A DNA stretch of 64,000 nt from positions 1,054,001 to 1,118,000 of the forward strand of contig NZ_CP036164.1 of the NCBI RefSeq assembly GCF_004295485.1, in the 5' to 3' direction. The notes beneath the pieces are model-generated. The model was not told the origin of the DNA and made no database searches. It saw only the letters and a list, made by a program, of their open reading frames with translations. The stretch's first letter is position 1; each line of letters starts with the position of its first letter. This document shows, piece by piece, positions 16,477 through 24,225 of this stretch. Origin of the DNA: Janibacter limosus (GTDB lineage Bacteria > Actinomycetota > Actinomycetes > Actinomycetales > Dermatophilaceae). Both the position numbers and the translations under genes were made by a program.

Positions 16477-17313
16477 GTGGCCGTCGTCGATGTCAGCTCA
16501 TGGAGCTCGATCCAACCCGAGCAAGGCGGCCTCGACGCTCGCAAGGAATGGCTCTCACTCGTCGGCGACGCCCCGCGCGACGAGTGGTGGCTGTGGAAGC
16601 CGCTCAAGGAGACCGGATCCTTGGAAGGGACTCGCCCGACGCGCATCAACGACGTGGCGGAGATGGTCGCCCACCACCTGGCTGAGGCGATCGGCCTCCC
16701 TTCGGCACCGTGCAAGTACGCCGTCCGGGACGGGGAGCGGGGGATCATCTCGCGCCAGATCGCCCCTCACCTCTACGAGCTGTCCCCGGGCAGCGCATGG
16801 GGCGCGCAGGGGGGCGACGGCTACACCGTGGACAGCATCCTGAGCGTCCTGGAGGGCCTGACCGGCCCGCCACCCTGCGAGGGCATGAGCGCCGCCGAGG
16901 TCTTCACCGGCTATCTCGTCCTCGATGCGTGGATCGGCAACACCGATCGCCACGAAGAGAATTGGGCGGTCATCGAGCCACCCGACGGCACTGCCTACCT
17001 CGCACCCACCTTCGATCACGGCAGCGCGCTCGGGTCGGGCATGACCAACGATCGCCGCGAGCGATGCGACCGGCACGCGTGGTGCGCACGAGGCAAGTCC
17101 CGCGCTTTCAAGCGCCCGCTCATCGACATTGCTCGGGAGGCCGTCGACCTGACCGGCGCGGCGTGGTGGGCTGACCGGGTGGCCACTGTTCATCCCGCGA
17201 CGTGGACGGCCATACTGGACGAGCACGGCGCGTTGTCAGACCTCACCCGTAGTTTCGTGAGCGACGTCCTGACGATCAACCAAGAGAGGGTGAGCGAAGC
17301 ATGTCGACCATGA
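16477..17313 (+). CDS. HipA-like (HipT-size) protein kinase domain protein
   Basis: A 278-residue kinase of the HipA superfamily. Residues 38-42 (WLWKP) hold the likely ATP-binding lysine (Lys41), GIISR near 89-93 is the activation-region segment, GNTDRHEENW (154-163) carries catalytic Asp157, and PTFDHGSALG (177-186) carries the metal-binding Asp180. It lacks the N-subdomain 1 of the 440-residue E. coli HipA, so it is the size of HipT of tripartite HipBST systems. GTG 16477 was chosen for GGGAGG about eight bases upstream. It overlaps the HIRAN gene by 13 bases. No HipB-type helix-turn-helix gene is adjacent. HipA kinases phosphorylate aminoacyl-tRNA synthetases; the target here is unknown. 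Confidence 0.85.
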   Translation: MAVVDVSSWSSIQPEQGGLDARKEWLSLVGDAPRDEWWLWKPLKETGSLEGTRPTRINDVAEMVAHHLAEAIGLPSAPCKYAVRDGERGIISRQIAPHLYELSPGSAWGAQGGDGYTVDSILSVLEGLTGPPPCEGMSAAEVFTGYLVLDAWIGNTDRHEENWAVIEPPDGTAYLAPTFDHGSALGSGMTNDRRERCDRHAWCARGKSRAFKRPLIDIAREAVDLTGAAWWADRVATVHPATWTAILDEHGALSDLTRSFVSDVLTINQERVSEACRP

Positions 17314-17966
17314 CCCGCACGACACGCCTGCTCGTGACGCGACGCGATCCGCACACGGGCGCCTATGCGCCTGTCGGCGAGCTCACCCGCGACCCACAGA
17401 CGCAGCGCTACGCCTTCGCCTACCGGCCCGGCGTCACGCGCAAGTTGCCCGGCCTGCCCTTGGGCACCGTCAGCACTTCAGATGTCCTCTTCCCCCTCTT
17501 CGGGCACCGCATCACCTCCCCCCGTCGCGCTGACCACGGCGACACACTCGGGTTGCTCGACCTCGAGCCGGCGGCCGAGCCCTTCGAGGTGCTGGAACGC
17601 TCCGGTGGTCGCAGCGCCACGGACACGCTCGAGCTGACGCCGATCCCGGACCCGGGCCCCTTCGAGGTCCACTTCCTCGTCCACGGCATCCGGCACCTCG
17701 ACGAGGAGGAGCAAGCACGGATCGACACGCTTGAGCCGGGGCAGAGCGTGACCCTGACCCCCGAGCCCGACAACGAGGTCGACTGCCTTGCGGTCCTCGT
17801 GACCGATGACGGCCACCGCCTCGGTTACGTACCTCGACCCTTGCTCGAGTACGTGCGTCCGGCGATGGGGCACCCCCACGAGCTGACCGTCGAGCGGATC
17901 AACTCGCCTGCAGCTGGGTTCCACATGCGCCTGCTCGTGCGCCTGGCTGGCCACTTGCCCGCCTAG
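17301..17966 (+). CDS. HIRAN domain protein with HipS-like N-terminus
   Basis: A 221-residue protein whose ATG lies inside the end of the kinase gene. Residues about 10-75 (RDPHTGAYAPVGELTRD, then YAFAYRPG and DVLFPLFGHRI) resemble the beta-rich N-subdomain 1 of HipA, which is a separate protein, HipS, in HipBST systems. Residues about 120-215 form a HIRAN domain: FLVHGIRH, LTPEPDNEVD and HRLGYVPR are its conserved strands. The linker carries SGGRSATDTLEL, often seen in such proteins. HIRAN domains of eukaryotic HLTF bind DNA 3' ends. The likely role is partner or inhibitor of the kinase, which is inference. The HIRAN call is strong, the HipS similarity is moderate. Confidence 0.78.
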   Translation: MSTMTRTTRLLVTRRDPHTGAYAPVGELTRDPQTQRYAFAYRPGVTRKLPGLPLGTVSTSDVLFPLFGHRITSPRRADHGDTLGLLDLEPAAEPFEVLERSGGRSATDTLELTPIPDPGPFEVHFLVHGIRHLDEEEQARIDTLEPGQSVTLTPEPDNEVDCLAVLVTDDGHRLGYVPRPLLEYVRPAMGHPHELTVERINSPAAGFHMRLLVRLAGHLPA

Positions 17967-18032
17967 GAGTCGGTCGACACCGGCAGCAGGCTCAGACGCT
18001 CTCGAGCGAGTCCGGCGCTCTAGTGTCCCTAC

Positions 18033-18608
18033 ATGGACGTCGTCGCGCTCGTGCTCGCCGGGCTCTCTCTCCTGGTCGCCGTGCTCGCCCTTTTCAGCTC
18101 CCACAGCAGGGCCAACGAGTCCAACCGCCTCGCGCGTGAGGCGCTTGCTGAGGCCCGCTCGAGCAAGGTCGGAGACATATGGGCGGCCGTTATCCGATCC
18201 GTCAATCACCGGATGACGTTCAACCCCACAGCCGAGGACGCTGGGCCCATGCTGCGCGACGCGCGGGCCGACCTCATGGCGCTGGTCGACGCCCTGCCGG
18301 AGTGGGGGGCGCTAGGAGAGTGGGCAGCTCACGAGCAGGCCCTCGGAGCCCTGGCGGCCCACGCCGACCTCGAGGACATGACGTCAGACCCTCAGCGCCT
18401 GCCAGAACACTCCGCCCGATGGGGTGCCGCCTTCGTCATCAACCTCCGCCGCTTCCGCGCGACCGGCTACGACGAGCAGATGATGCGACGGCTCACGGAC
18501 AACGCGCGCGAGCAGAGCAGGCATGTGTGCGCGGCGCGAGGCTGGGAGCTCCCTCCCGAGGCGATGCCCGGCATCGCGCTGCTCGACGAGACCCCCGAGA
18601 AGCCGTAG
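18033..18608 (+). CDS. Uncharacterised single-pass membrane protein
   Basis: A 191-residue protein with one N-terminal transmembrane helix (about residues 3-22) followed by a positively charged stretch, so a type II or signal-anchor topology is likely. The rest is a soluble, mostly helical domain with no motif I recognise. TAGTGT at 18021-18026 lies six bases before the ATG, suggesting an independent leaderless transcript. It lies in the rnpB-linked element just after the kinase-HIRAN pair, so it could be a membrane effector or simply cargo. Confidence 0.75.
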   Translation: MDVVALVLAGLSLLVAVLALFSSHSRANESNRLAREALAEARSSKVGDIWAAVIRSVNHRMTFNPTAEDAGPMLRDARADLMALVDALPEWGALGEWAAHEQALGALAAHADLEDMTSDPQRLPEHSARWGAAFVINLRRFRATGYDEQMMRRLTDNAREQSRHVCAARGWELPPEAMPGIALLDETPEKP

Positions 18609-18622
18609 CGCAGACGGACCAG

Positions 18623-18814
18623 TCATTGCGACCGACCATCCAGCCACACCACGGCCAGCCCTGCACCCGCTGCCACACTGAACGGCGCCGAGCTGGCAAT
18701 TACCCATCCCGTCACGCCCGACCCACCGCTCAGCATCCACGCCAAGGCGGCGGTCAGGAACAGCACGCCGACACCAGCGCACACAGCGGCCAGGACCAGC
18801 AGAAAAGTCCTCAT
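18623..18814 (-). CDS. Small two-helix membrane protein
   Basis: A 63-residue protein with two hydrophobic helices (about residues 4-27 and 36-56), a Gly-rich turn and a short charged tail. It is convergent with the 191-residue gene. No family is recognised. Composition and membrane pattern are protein-like, but short length limits confidence. Confidence 0.5.
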   Translation of the reverse strand: MRTFLLVLAAVCAGVGVLFLTAALAWMLSGGSGVTGWVIASSAPFSVAAGAGLAVVWLDGRSQ

Positions 18815-18906
18815 GCGGTGAGAGTAGCGGGGAGGTGGTGCGCGGATAGAGGAGTGACCGGGGCCAAGTCGCGCCGCCGGTCGTCATCTCCTGTTAGATA
18901 AGGCCC

Positions 18907-19020
18907 ATGCTCAACCTTGGGCCTTTGGAGATCATCGTGCTCCTGCTGTGCCTCGCCTTCGTCGTCGCGCTGGTCGTGGCGGTGGTGGGCGGCGTCATGT
19001 GGATGCAGCGCAAGAGGTAG
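18907..19020 (+). CDS. Very small membrane protein (37 residues)
   Basis: ATG 18907 to TAG 19020 encodes MLNLGPLEIIVLLLC, a continuous hydrophobic helix to about residue 32, and the tail MQRKR. The N-terminal LGPLEIIVLL resembles the start of TatA-like helices, but the amphipathic helix and acidic tail of TatA are missing. AAGG lies close to the start, a weak ribosome site. It could be a small toxin-like or regulatory membrane peptide of the element. Function unknown. Confidence 0.45.
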   Translation: MLNLGPLEIIVLLLCLAFVVALVVAVVGGVMWMQRKR

Positions 19021-19072
19021 CTAGGAGGGGCGTTCAGAGGGGGGCGGGATCGCCCCTCGTCGAGTAGCGCTC

Positions 19073-19091
19073 AGTCCTCAAACAGTCCTCA
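19073..19091. repeat. Right pair of arm-type-like direct repeats
   Basis: AGTCCTCA at 19073-19080 and 19084-19091, again with an 11-base period and the same orientation as the left pair. It is about 130 bases inside the right attachment repeat. Such pairs are typical of tyrosine-integrase arm sites. Confidence 0.6.
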
Positions 19092-19219
19092 AGATATCCA
19101 CCAGAGACACGAAACAACCATCGGCGTCCGTCGGCCTCGTGGGGCTCAAAATCCCCGGAATACCGGGGCGCCCATCGACTTTCGACGACAATCGTCGTAA
19201 CTGTTAGGACGCATGGGAC

Positions 19220-19242
19220 AACCCGGCTTACAGGTCGACTCA
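19220..19242. repeat. Right attachment-like repeat (partial copy of rnpB 3' end)
   Basis: AACCCGGCTTACAGG, T, CGACTCA repeats the rnpB 3' segment at 14037-14059 with one mismatch. No other part of rnpB is present here, so this is an att-type duplication and not a second rnpB gene. From 19021 to 19276 I see no gene. Confidence 0.8.
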
Positions 19243-19276
19243 CCCCACACCCCTCGTCATTGGGGTGCAGGCGCGC

Positions 19277-20533
19277 TCACTCACGGGTGGTGTGCCGCAC
19301 CCAGCCGATGGTTGCGCCGAGCAGCAGCACGAGAGCGGCGGCGACGACGGACTGCCACGGCAGGAGCACCGCCACGACCAGGCACCCCGTGACGCCCAGG
19401 ACGGGGACGACGCGACGGGTCCAGCGGCGGTCCAGGGTCCACGCGCTGGCGTGGACGAGGGCGAAGTGGACGAGCACGCACGACGACGCGAAGGCTATGG
19501 CCTGGCGTACGTCGACGAGCACCACCGAGGCGAGGGTCAGGGCAGCGACGACGACGACGGCGCGACGCGGCACCAGGCTCGGTCCCACCCGCGTGGCCAG
19601 GGAGGTCGGCAGGTGTCGGTCACGAGCCATCAGCGCGACCTCACCGGCCGCGCTGAGCAGCAGCGACATCATCACCCCGCCGGCAGCGAGCACCGCGGCG
19701 ATCCGCACGACCGGCCCGAGCCACGGCCACGCGGAGATCTCGGCCGCCTCCGCGAGCGGCGCCTCCCGGGCGGCGAGCCACCCGGTGCCCAGGGTGCGGG
19801 TCAGGGCCACGGTCACGAGCACGTGCAGCGCGATGACGATGCCGAGCGAGAGCGCGATCGCCCGCGGGACGGTGCGGGCCGGGTCGCTGACCCGGTCGCG
19901 CAGGTCGACCAGACGCTGGTGACCGGTGAGGGCGAAGACGACGAAGCCAGCGGCCGACACGACGCCGAGCGGCCCGCCGGCACCCTCGGGGTCCCTCGGG
20001 GCATCCGTCAGGACGGGGGGAGTGGTGAGCAGGATCGTCACGAAGACGACGAGGACCACGGCGACGAGCAGCGCGACGACCTGCTCGCCGCGCGCGGACC
20101 GGTCGATGCCCTGCAGGTGCAGCCCGAGGGCTGCGACCACGGCGACGGCGGCGAAGACCTTGGACCAGTCGGGCAGGACGTGCAGGCCCATGGTCTGCGC
20201 CAGTGCGGCACAGGCGGCAATGGAGGCCACGACATGCGCCCAGCCGGCGAGGTGACCCCACGGCACACCGAGCCGGTCGCGGACGGGGGCGTGCGTGCCG
20301 GGTCGTGGGCGCCCGGCGGCCACCAGCCGAAGGGAGGAGGCGGCGTTGGCGACGGCAAGTGCACCGGCGAGCAGGACGGCCCAGACGAGGTGGTCGCCAG
20401 CCGTGGCGGCAGCGGGCGCGAGGACGACGAAGAGGCCGGCACCGACCGTCGCCGCCAGCCCCGTGCCCACGGCGCCGGGCAGCAGCAGTCGACGGTCGGT
20501 GCCGTCGGCATGGTGCTCGGACGCTGTCGCCAT
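19277..20533 (-). CDS. APC superfamily amino-acid/polyamine permease
   Basis: A 418-residue transporter with about twelve hydrophobic segments. The first contains GLAATVGAGLFVVLAPAA, the conserved helix-1 Gly-rich substrate region of APC permeases. Other typical places are GFVVFALTGHQRLVDLRD (helix 6) and ARDRHLP. The substrate cannot be read from sequence. The start at 20533 (MATASEH) was preferred over 20551 because a purine-rich AGGG precedes it. The stop is 34 bases from the element's right repeat, so this is the first chromosomal gene beyond it. Confidence 0.87.
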   Translation of the reverse strand: MATASEHHADGTDRRLLLPGAVGTGLAATVGAGLFVVLAPAAATAGDHLVWAVLLAGALAVANAASSLRLVAAGRPRPGTHAPVRDRLGVPWGHLAGWAHVVASIAACAALAQTMGLHVLPDWSKVFAAVAVVAALGLHLQGIDRSARGEQVVALLVAVVLVVFVTILLTTPPVLTDAPRDPEGAGGPLGVVSAAGFVVFALTGHQRLVDLRDRVSDPARTVPRAIALSLGIVIALHVLVTVALTRTLGTGWLAAREAPLAEAAEISAWPWLGPVVRIAAVLAAGGVMMSLLLSAAGEVALMARDRHLPTSLATRVGPSLVPRRAVVVVAALTLASVVLVDVRQAIAFASSCVLVHFALVHASAWTLDRRWTRRVVPVLGVTGCLVVAVLLPWQSVVAAALVLLLGATIGWVRHTTRE

Positions 20534-20585
20534 GGCAACACCCTGCCGCATCTGCCCGTCGGTCGCAGGGAGCGCGCCGACCGGG

Positions 20586-21341
20586 TCAGCTGCTCTTGGC
20601 CGCCAGACGTGCCGCGCCGATGATGCCGGCCTTGTTCTTCAGCCGGGCGGGGACGATCTCGGTGCGCAGGTCGAGCAGGGGGAGGAAGGTGTCGGCCTGC
20701 TTGCTGATCCCCCCACCGACGACGAAGAGGTCCGGCCACAGCAGGTCCTCGACACGGGTGTAGTAGGTCTGGAGGCGCTCGGCCCACTGCTCGATGGTCA
20801 GTCCCTCGCGCGCCCGGGCGGACTCCGCGGCCCGGCTCTCGGCGACGTGACCGTCGATCTCGAGGTGCCCGAGCTCGGTGTTGGGCACCAGCTGTCCGTC
20901 GATGATCAGCGCCGACCCGATGCCCGTGCCGAGCGTGGTGAGCACGACGACACCGTCGCGGTCCTTGGCCGCGCCGTAGTACCGCTCGGCGACGCCCGCC
21001 GCGTCGGCGTCGTTGACCATGTGCACCTCGCGGTCCAGGCGGTCGGCGAAGAGTGCTGCGGCGTCCACGCCGATCCACGAGCTGTCGATGTTGGCGGCGG
21101 TCCGGACCACCCCGTGCGTCACGACGGCGGGGAGGGTGATGCCGATGGGGACCTGCTTCTTGGGGGAGAAGTGGTCGATCACCTGCTCGACGACGGCGCA
21201 GACCGCCTCCGGTGTGGAGAGATCAGGCGTGGCGATCCGCAGCCGGTCCTCGGCGAACGCTCCCTTGCCGAGGTCGACGGGGGCGCCCTTGATGCCGGAC
21301 CCCCCGATGTCGATCCCGAGGGCGTCGTACTTCGTGCTCAT
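20586..21341 (-). CDS. ppgK: Polyphosphate glucokinase (ROK family)
   Basis: A 251-residue ROK-family kinase that phosphorylates glucose using polyphosphate (or ATP). The N-terminal phosphate loop reads GIDIGGSGIKGAPVD, the second is TTLGTGIGSAL, and the glucose-contacting region is NDADAAG followed by TELGHLEIDG. The actinobacterial PpgK form lacks the CxCGxxGC zinc site of transcriptional ROK proteins, as here. MSTKYDALG at 21341 is the preferred start. It is co-directional with map. Confidence 0.92.
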   Translation of the reverse strand: MSTKYDALGIDIGGSGIKGAPVDLGKGAFAEDRLRIATPDLSTPEAVCAVVEQVIDHFSPKKQVPIGITLPAVVTHGVVRTAANIDSSWIGVDAAALFADRLDREVHMVNDADAAGVAERYYGAAKDRDGVVVLTTLGTGIGSALIIDGQLVPNTELGHLEIDGHVAESRAAESARAREGLTIEQWAERLQTYYTRVEDLLWPDLFVVGGGISKQADTFLPLLDLRTEIVPARLKNKAGIIGAARLAAKSS

Positions 21342-21353
21342 CGTGGTCACCTG

Positions 21354-22217
21354 TCAGCTGAGGGTGAGGATCTCGTTGCCCTCATCGGTGATGAGGATCG
21401 TGTGCTCGAACTGCGCCGAGCGACGCAGGTCCCTGGTGACGACGGTCCAGCCGTCGTCCCACAGGTCCCACTCGGGCACGCCGAGGTTGAGCATGGGCTC
21501 GATGGTGAAGGTCATACCGGGCTCGATGACGGTGTCGTACCCGGGGGCGGCGTCGTAGTGGGGGATGACCAGACCCGAGTGGAAGCTCGTGCCGATGCCG
21601 TGACCCGTGTAGTCGCGCACGACCCCGTACCCGAAGCGGGCCGCGTACTTCTCGATGACGCGGCCGATGATGTTGACCTGCCGGCCCGGCATGGCCGCCT
21701 TGATGCCCCGCATCATCGCCTCGTGCGTGCGCTCCACGAGCAGACGGGACTCCTCGTCGGGCTCACCGGCGAAGAAGGTGGCGTTGGTGTCGCCGTGCAC
21801 CCCGCCGACGAAGGCGGTGATGTCGATGTTGACCAGGTCCCCGTCCGCGAGCCGTCGGTTGTCGGGTATGCCGTGGCAGACGACCTCGTTGACCGAGGTG
21901 CACAGCGACTTGGGGAACCCGCGGTAGCCCAGGGTCGAGGGATAGGCGTCGTGGTCGAGCAGGTACTCGTGGCCGACGCGGTCGATCTCGTCGGTGGTCA
22001 CCCCGGGTGCGACGGCCGCACCTGCCGCGGCGAGCGCGCCAGCGGCGACCCGGGACGCGTGGCGCATCCGCTCGATCGACTCGGCGTCCTTGACCTCGGA
22101 GCCGACGAAGGGGGTGGGAGCCGCCTTGTCGACGTACTCGGGACGGGCGATCCGACCGGGGACCTCGCGTCTCGGCGAGACCACGCCGGGTGTCACGGTT
22201 GCGGCGGAGGCGAGCAT
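21354..22217 (-). CDS. map: Methionine aminopeptidase, type I
   Basis: A 287-residue enzyme that removes initiator methionine from nascent proteins. The dinuclear metal ligands appear in order: VNIDITAF (Asp), [11 protein letters not shown] (Asp), YTGHGIG (His), TIEPML (Glu) and FEHTI (Glu). A roughly 35-residue N-terminal extension with [15 protein letters not shown] is typical of the actinobacterial MapB form that docks on the ribosome. The minus strand shows TAGACT (22225-22230) seven bases before the ATG, so the mRNA is probably leaderless. Twelve bases separate it from ppgK downstream. Confidence 0.95.
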   Translation of the reverse strand: MLASAATVTPGVVSPRREVPGRIARPEYVDKAAPTPFVGSEVKDAESIERMRHASRVAAGALAAAGAAVAPGVTTDEIDRVGHEYLLDHDAYPSTLGYRGFPKSLCTSVNEVVCHGIPDNRRLADGDLVNIDITAFVGGVHGDTNATFFAGEPDEESRLLVERTHEAMMRGIKAAMPGRQVNIIGRVIEKYAARFGYGVVRDYTGHGIGTSFHSGLVIPHYDAAPGYDTVIEPGMTFTIEPMLNLGVPEWDLWDDGWTVVTRDLRRSAQFEHTILITDEGNEILTLS

Positions 22218-22297
22218 GCTGTGGAGTCTAGGCAACAGCAGCGTGAACGAGCGCTCGGGTCAGCGGATCTCCGGTCCGTGAGGAAGGACGGCACACG

Positions 22298-22495
22298 ATG
22301 GCGTACTGGTACAACGTCGACACCAAGCAGGTCGAGAGCGACGACACCCGCTCGCAGAACGCGGAGGTCATGGGTCCCTACGAGACCGAGGCGGAGGCGG
22401 CCGCCGCCCTGGCGACCGCCCGCGCCAACACCGAGGCGTGGGACGAGCAGGACCGCAAGGACCGGGAGTGGGAGAGCGGCGACGCCGGAGCCTGA
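22298..22495 (+). CDS. Short conserved actinobacterial protein (SPOR-like)
   Basis: A 65-residue acidic protein with MAYWYNVDTKQVE at the N-terminus, MGPYETEAEAAAAL in the middle and a charged tail. The WYNV..G/K-VE plus GPY-T-EEA pattern is what annotation pipelines call a short SPOR-like protein; true peptidoglycan binding is unproven. GAGGAAGGA lies nine bases before the ATG. It is divergent from map and convergent with the methyltransferase. Confidence 0.8.
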   Translation: MAYWYNVDTKQVESDDTRSQNAEVMGPYETEAEAAAALATARANTEAWDEQDRKDREWESGDAGA

Positions 22496-22500
22496 GCCGG

Positions 22501-23127
22501 TCAGCGTGGCCGGTGCAGCGTGAGCGCCCAGCTCCCGTCGCCCGGCCAGGGTGCCCCGTCCCACGAGGAGTGACGGGTCACGAGGGACAGGCGGGCGGCG
22601 AAGGCCGCCCGCTCGAAGTCCTCCGGGCTCACGGCGGCCGCGCCCTGCGGCTGGTGCCCGGGCAGGGCCCAGCCGCACACGAGGATCCCGTCGGCGCTCA
22701 GGTGTGCTCGCATGCGACGCAGGACCTCGACGAGGGTGCCGTCCGCGAGGAAGGGCACGACATTGCCCGCGAGGGCCACGATGTCGAAGGTCTGCGCGGT
22801 GAGCGAGAGCGTGGACAGGTCGGCGTGGACGAAGCGGGTGACGTCATCACGCTGCCGGGCGACCTCGATCATCGCGGGGTCGGCGTCCACGCCGACGACG
22901 TCGTGGCCCAGCCGGGTGAGGGTCGTCGCCACCCGGCCGGTGCCGCACCCCGCGTCGAGGATCCGCGCCGGTGCCTCGCGCAGGCCGTGGAGGAAGCGGG
23001 CCTCGCCGTCGAGGTCCGTGCCCTGACGGGCGAGCTCGTCGAAGCGACGCTGGTAGGCATGCGCGGCGTCGATGCCGCCTGACACCTCGGACCAGCGGGT
23101 GCGGATCTGCGGGAGCTCGTCGGGCAT
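22501..23127 (-). CDS. Class I SAM-dependent methyltransferase
   Basis: A 208-residue methyltransferase with motif I ILDAGCGTGRVA, motif II VVGVDADPAMI and post-I FDIVALAGNVV. The C-terminal part lacks a recognisable substrate domain, so the acceptor is unknown. It ends five bases from the convergent small gene and starts five bases after the panB stop on the same strand, so panB and this gene are probably co-transcribed. Confidence 0.87.
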   Translation of the reverse strand: MPDELPQIRTRWSEVSGGIDAAHAYQRRFDELARQGTDLDGEARFLHGLREAPARILDAGCGTGRVATTLTRLGHDVVGVDADPAMIEVARQRDDVTRFVHADLSTLSLTAQTFDIVALAGNVVPFLADGTLVEVLRRMRAHLSADGILVCGWALPGHQPQGAAAVSPEDFERAAFAARLSLVTRHSSWDGAPWPGDGSWALTLHRPR

Positions 23128-23132
23128 TGTCG

Positions 23133-24035
23133 TCAGCTCTCGAAGGAGTGCTCGGCCGCGGGGAAGCTGCCCGACGCCACGTCAGCGGCGTAGGCGCGGG
23201 CCGCGTCACCGAGGACCGTGCTCAGGTCGGCGTACCGCTTGACGAAGCGCGGGGCCTTGCCCGTGCGCAGGCCGGCCATGTCCTGCCAGACGAGCACCTG
23301 TGCGTCGCAGTCCGGTCCGGCGCCGATGCCGACCGTCGGGATGCGCAGCTCTCGGGTCACGGCCGCAGCTGCGGGCGCGGGGACCATCTCCATGACCACC
23401 GCGAAGGCGCCGGCCTCCTGGACGGCGCGGGCGTCCTCGAGCAGCTTGTCCTGCGCCTCGCCACGCCCTTGCACGCGGTACCCGCCGAGGGTGTGCTCGC
23501 TCTGGGGGGTGAAGCCGATGTGTGCCATGACGGGGATGCCGCCCCGGGTCAGGCGCTGGATCGCCGGAGCCATCTCGACCCCGCCCTCGAGCTTGACCGC
23601 GTGGGCCAGGCCTTCCTTCATCAGGCGTGCACCGGAGAGATAGGCCTGCTCGGGGGAGGCCTGGTAGGTGCCGAAGGGGAGGTCCGCCACGACGAGCGCG
23701 CTGGCGGCCGCACCGGCCACCGCGCGCGTCAGCGGGATCATCTCCTCGAGGGTGACGGGCACCGTCGTCTCGTACCCGTAGACGTTGTTGCCGGCGGAGT
23801 CGCCGACGAGGAGCACGGGGATGCCGGCACCGTCGAAGACCTGGGCGGCATACATGTCGTAGGCGGTGAGCATCGCCCAGCGCTCGCCGCGCTCCTTCAT
23901 CGCCTGCAGGTGGTGGATGCGCACTCGCCTGGGCGGCGCCGCGGCCGGCGCCGCCCCATTGCCGTACGGGGCGGTGTTCTCGGGTGCGGGGCCCTCAGCG
24001 GGGGTGGGGGCGGTGGGCGTGGAGGACGAGCTCAT
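23133..24035 (-). CDS. panB: 3-methyl-2-oxobutanoate hydroxymethyltransferase
   Basis: PanB adds a hydroxymethyl group from 5,10-methylene-THF to 2-oxoisovalerate in pantothenate synthesis. The 300-residue protein has [28 protein letters not shown] (Mg-binding Asp), [20 protein letters not shown] and [10 protein letters not shown]. About 40 residues of Ala/Pro-rich leader precede the enzyme core, common in this group. MSSSSTP at 24035 was chosen over an upstream ATG at 24110 because the extension there is not PanB-like. The rest of the pantothenate pathway is outside the window. Confidence 0.94.
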   Translation of the reverse strand: MSSSSTPTAPTPAEGPAPENTAPYGNGAAPAAAPPRRVRIHHLQAMKERGERWAMLTAYDMYAAQVFDGAGIPVLLVGDSAGNNVYGYETTVPVTLEEMIPLTRAVAGAAASALVVADLPFGTYQASPEQAYLSGARLMKEGLAHAVKLEGGVEMAPAIQRLTRGGIPVMAHIGFTPQSEHTLGGYRVQGRGEAQDKLLEDARAVQEAGAFAVVMEMVPAPAAAAVTRELRIPTVGIGAGPDCDAQVLVWQDMAGLRTGKAPRFVKRYADLSTVLGDAARAYAADVASGSFPAAEHSFES

Positions 24036-24225
24036 GGGGATCAGCCTATGGCGAGGCGGTCGAAGGGGGCCCTCGGGGAGGGGATAGAGGGAAAACCCGG
24101 ACGGCACCACCCAGAAGGGTAAGGATTGCTTCAGGAAATTTCGTCAGCCCTCCCGAGGGCCGTCAAATCTTGGTTGAGTGCGCTCACCCCCTGTGGCGAG
24201 AGCCACACCACCAATTGGAGGATCT

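Larger units (their letters stand above)
14060..19242. mobile_element. Putative 5.2-kb integrated genetic element at the 3' end of rnpB
   Basis: The segment lies between two copies of the rnpB 3' sequence. It starts with a decayed tyrosine-recombinase C-terminus facing rnpB and carries paired AGTCCTCA direct repeats near each end. The contents are an IS110 transposase, a HipA-like kinase, a HIRAN protein, three small membrane-protein genes and an unidentified remnant. No intact integrase, excisionase, replication or conjugation gene is visible, so it looks immobile now. Exact ends depend on where crossover fell inside the repeat. Confidence 0.72.

Noticed and set aside
18907-19020. TatA translocase subunit
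   Set aside because: The hydrophobic helix looks similar, but the hinge FG motif, amphipathic helix and acidic tail are absent.
19034-19243. 69-residue minus-strand frame beginning MSRPVSR at the right repeat
   Set aside because: Its first residues only translate the duplicated rnpB 3' sequence; the similar frame in rnpB (13833-14060) shows this is RNA-gene sequence, not protein.
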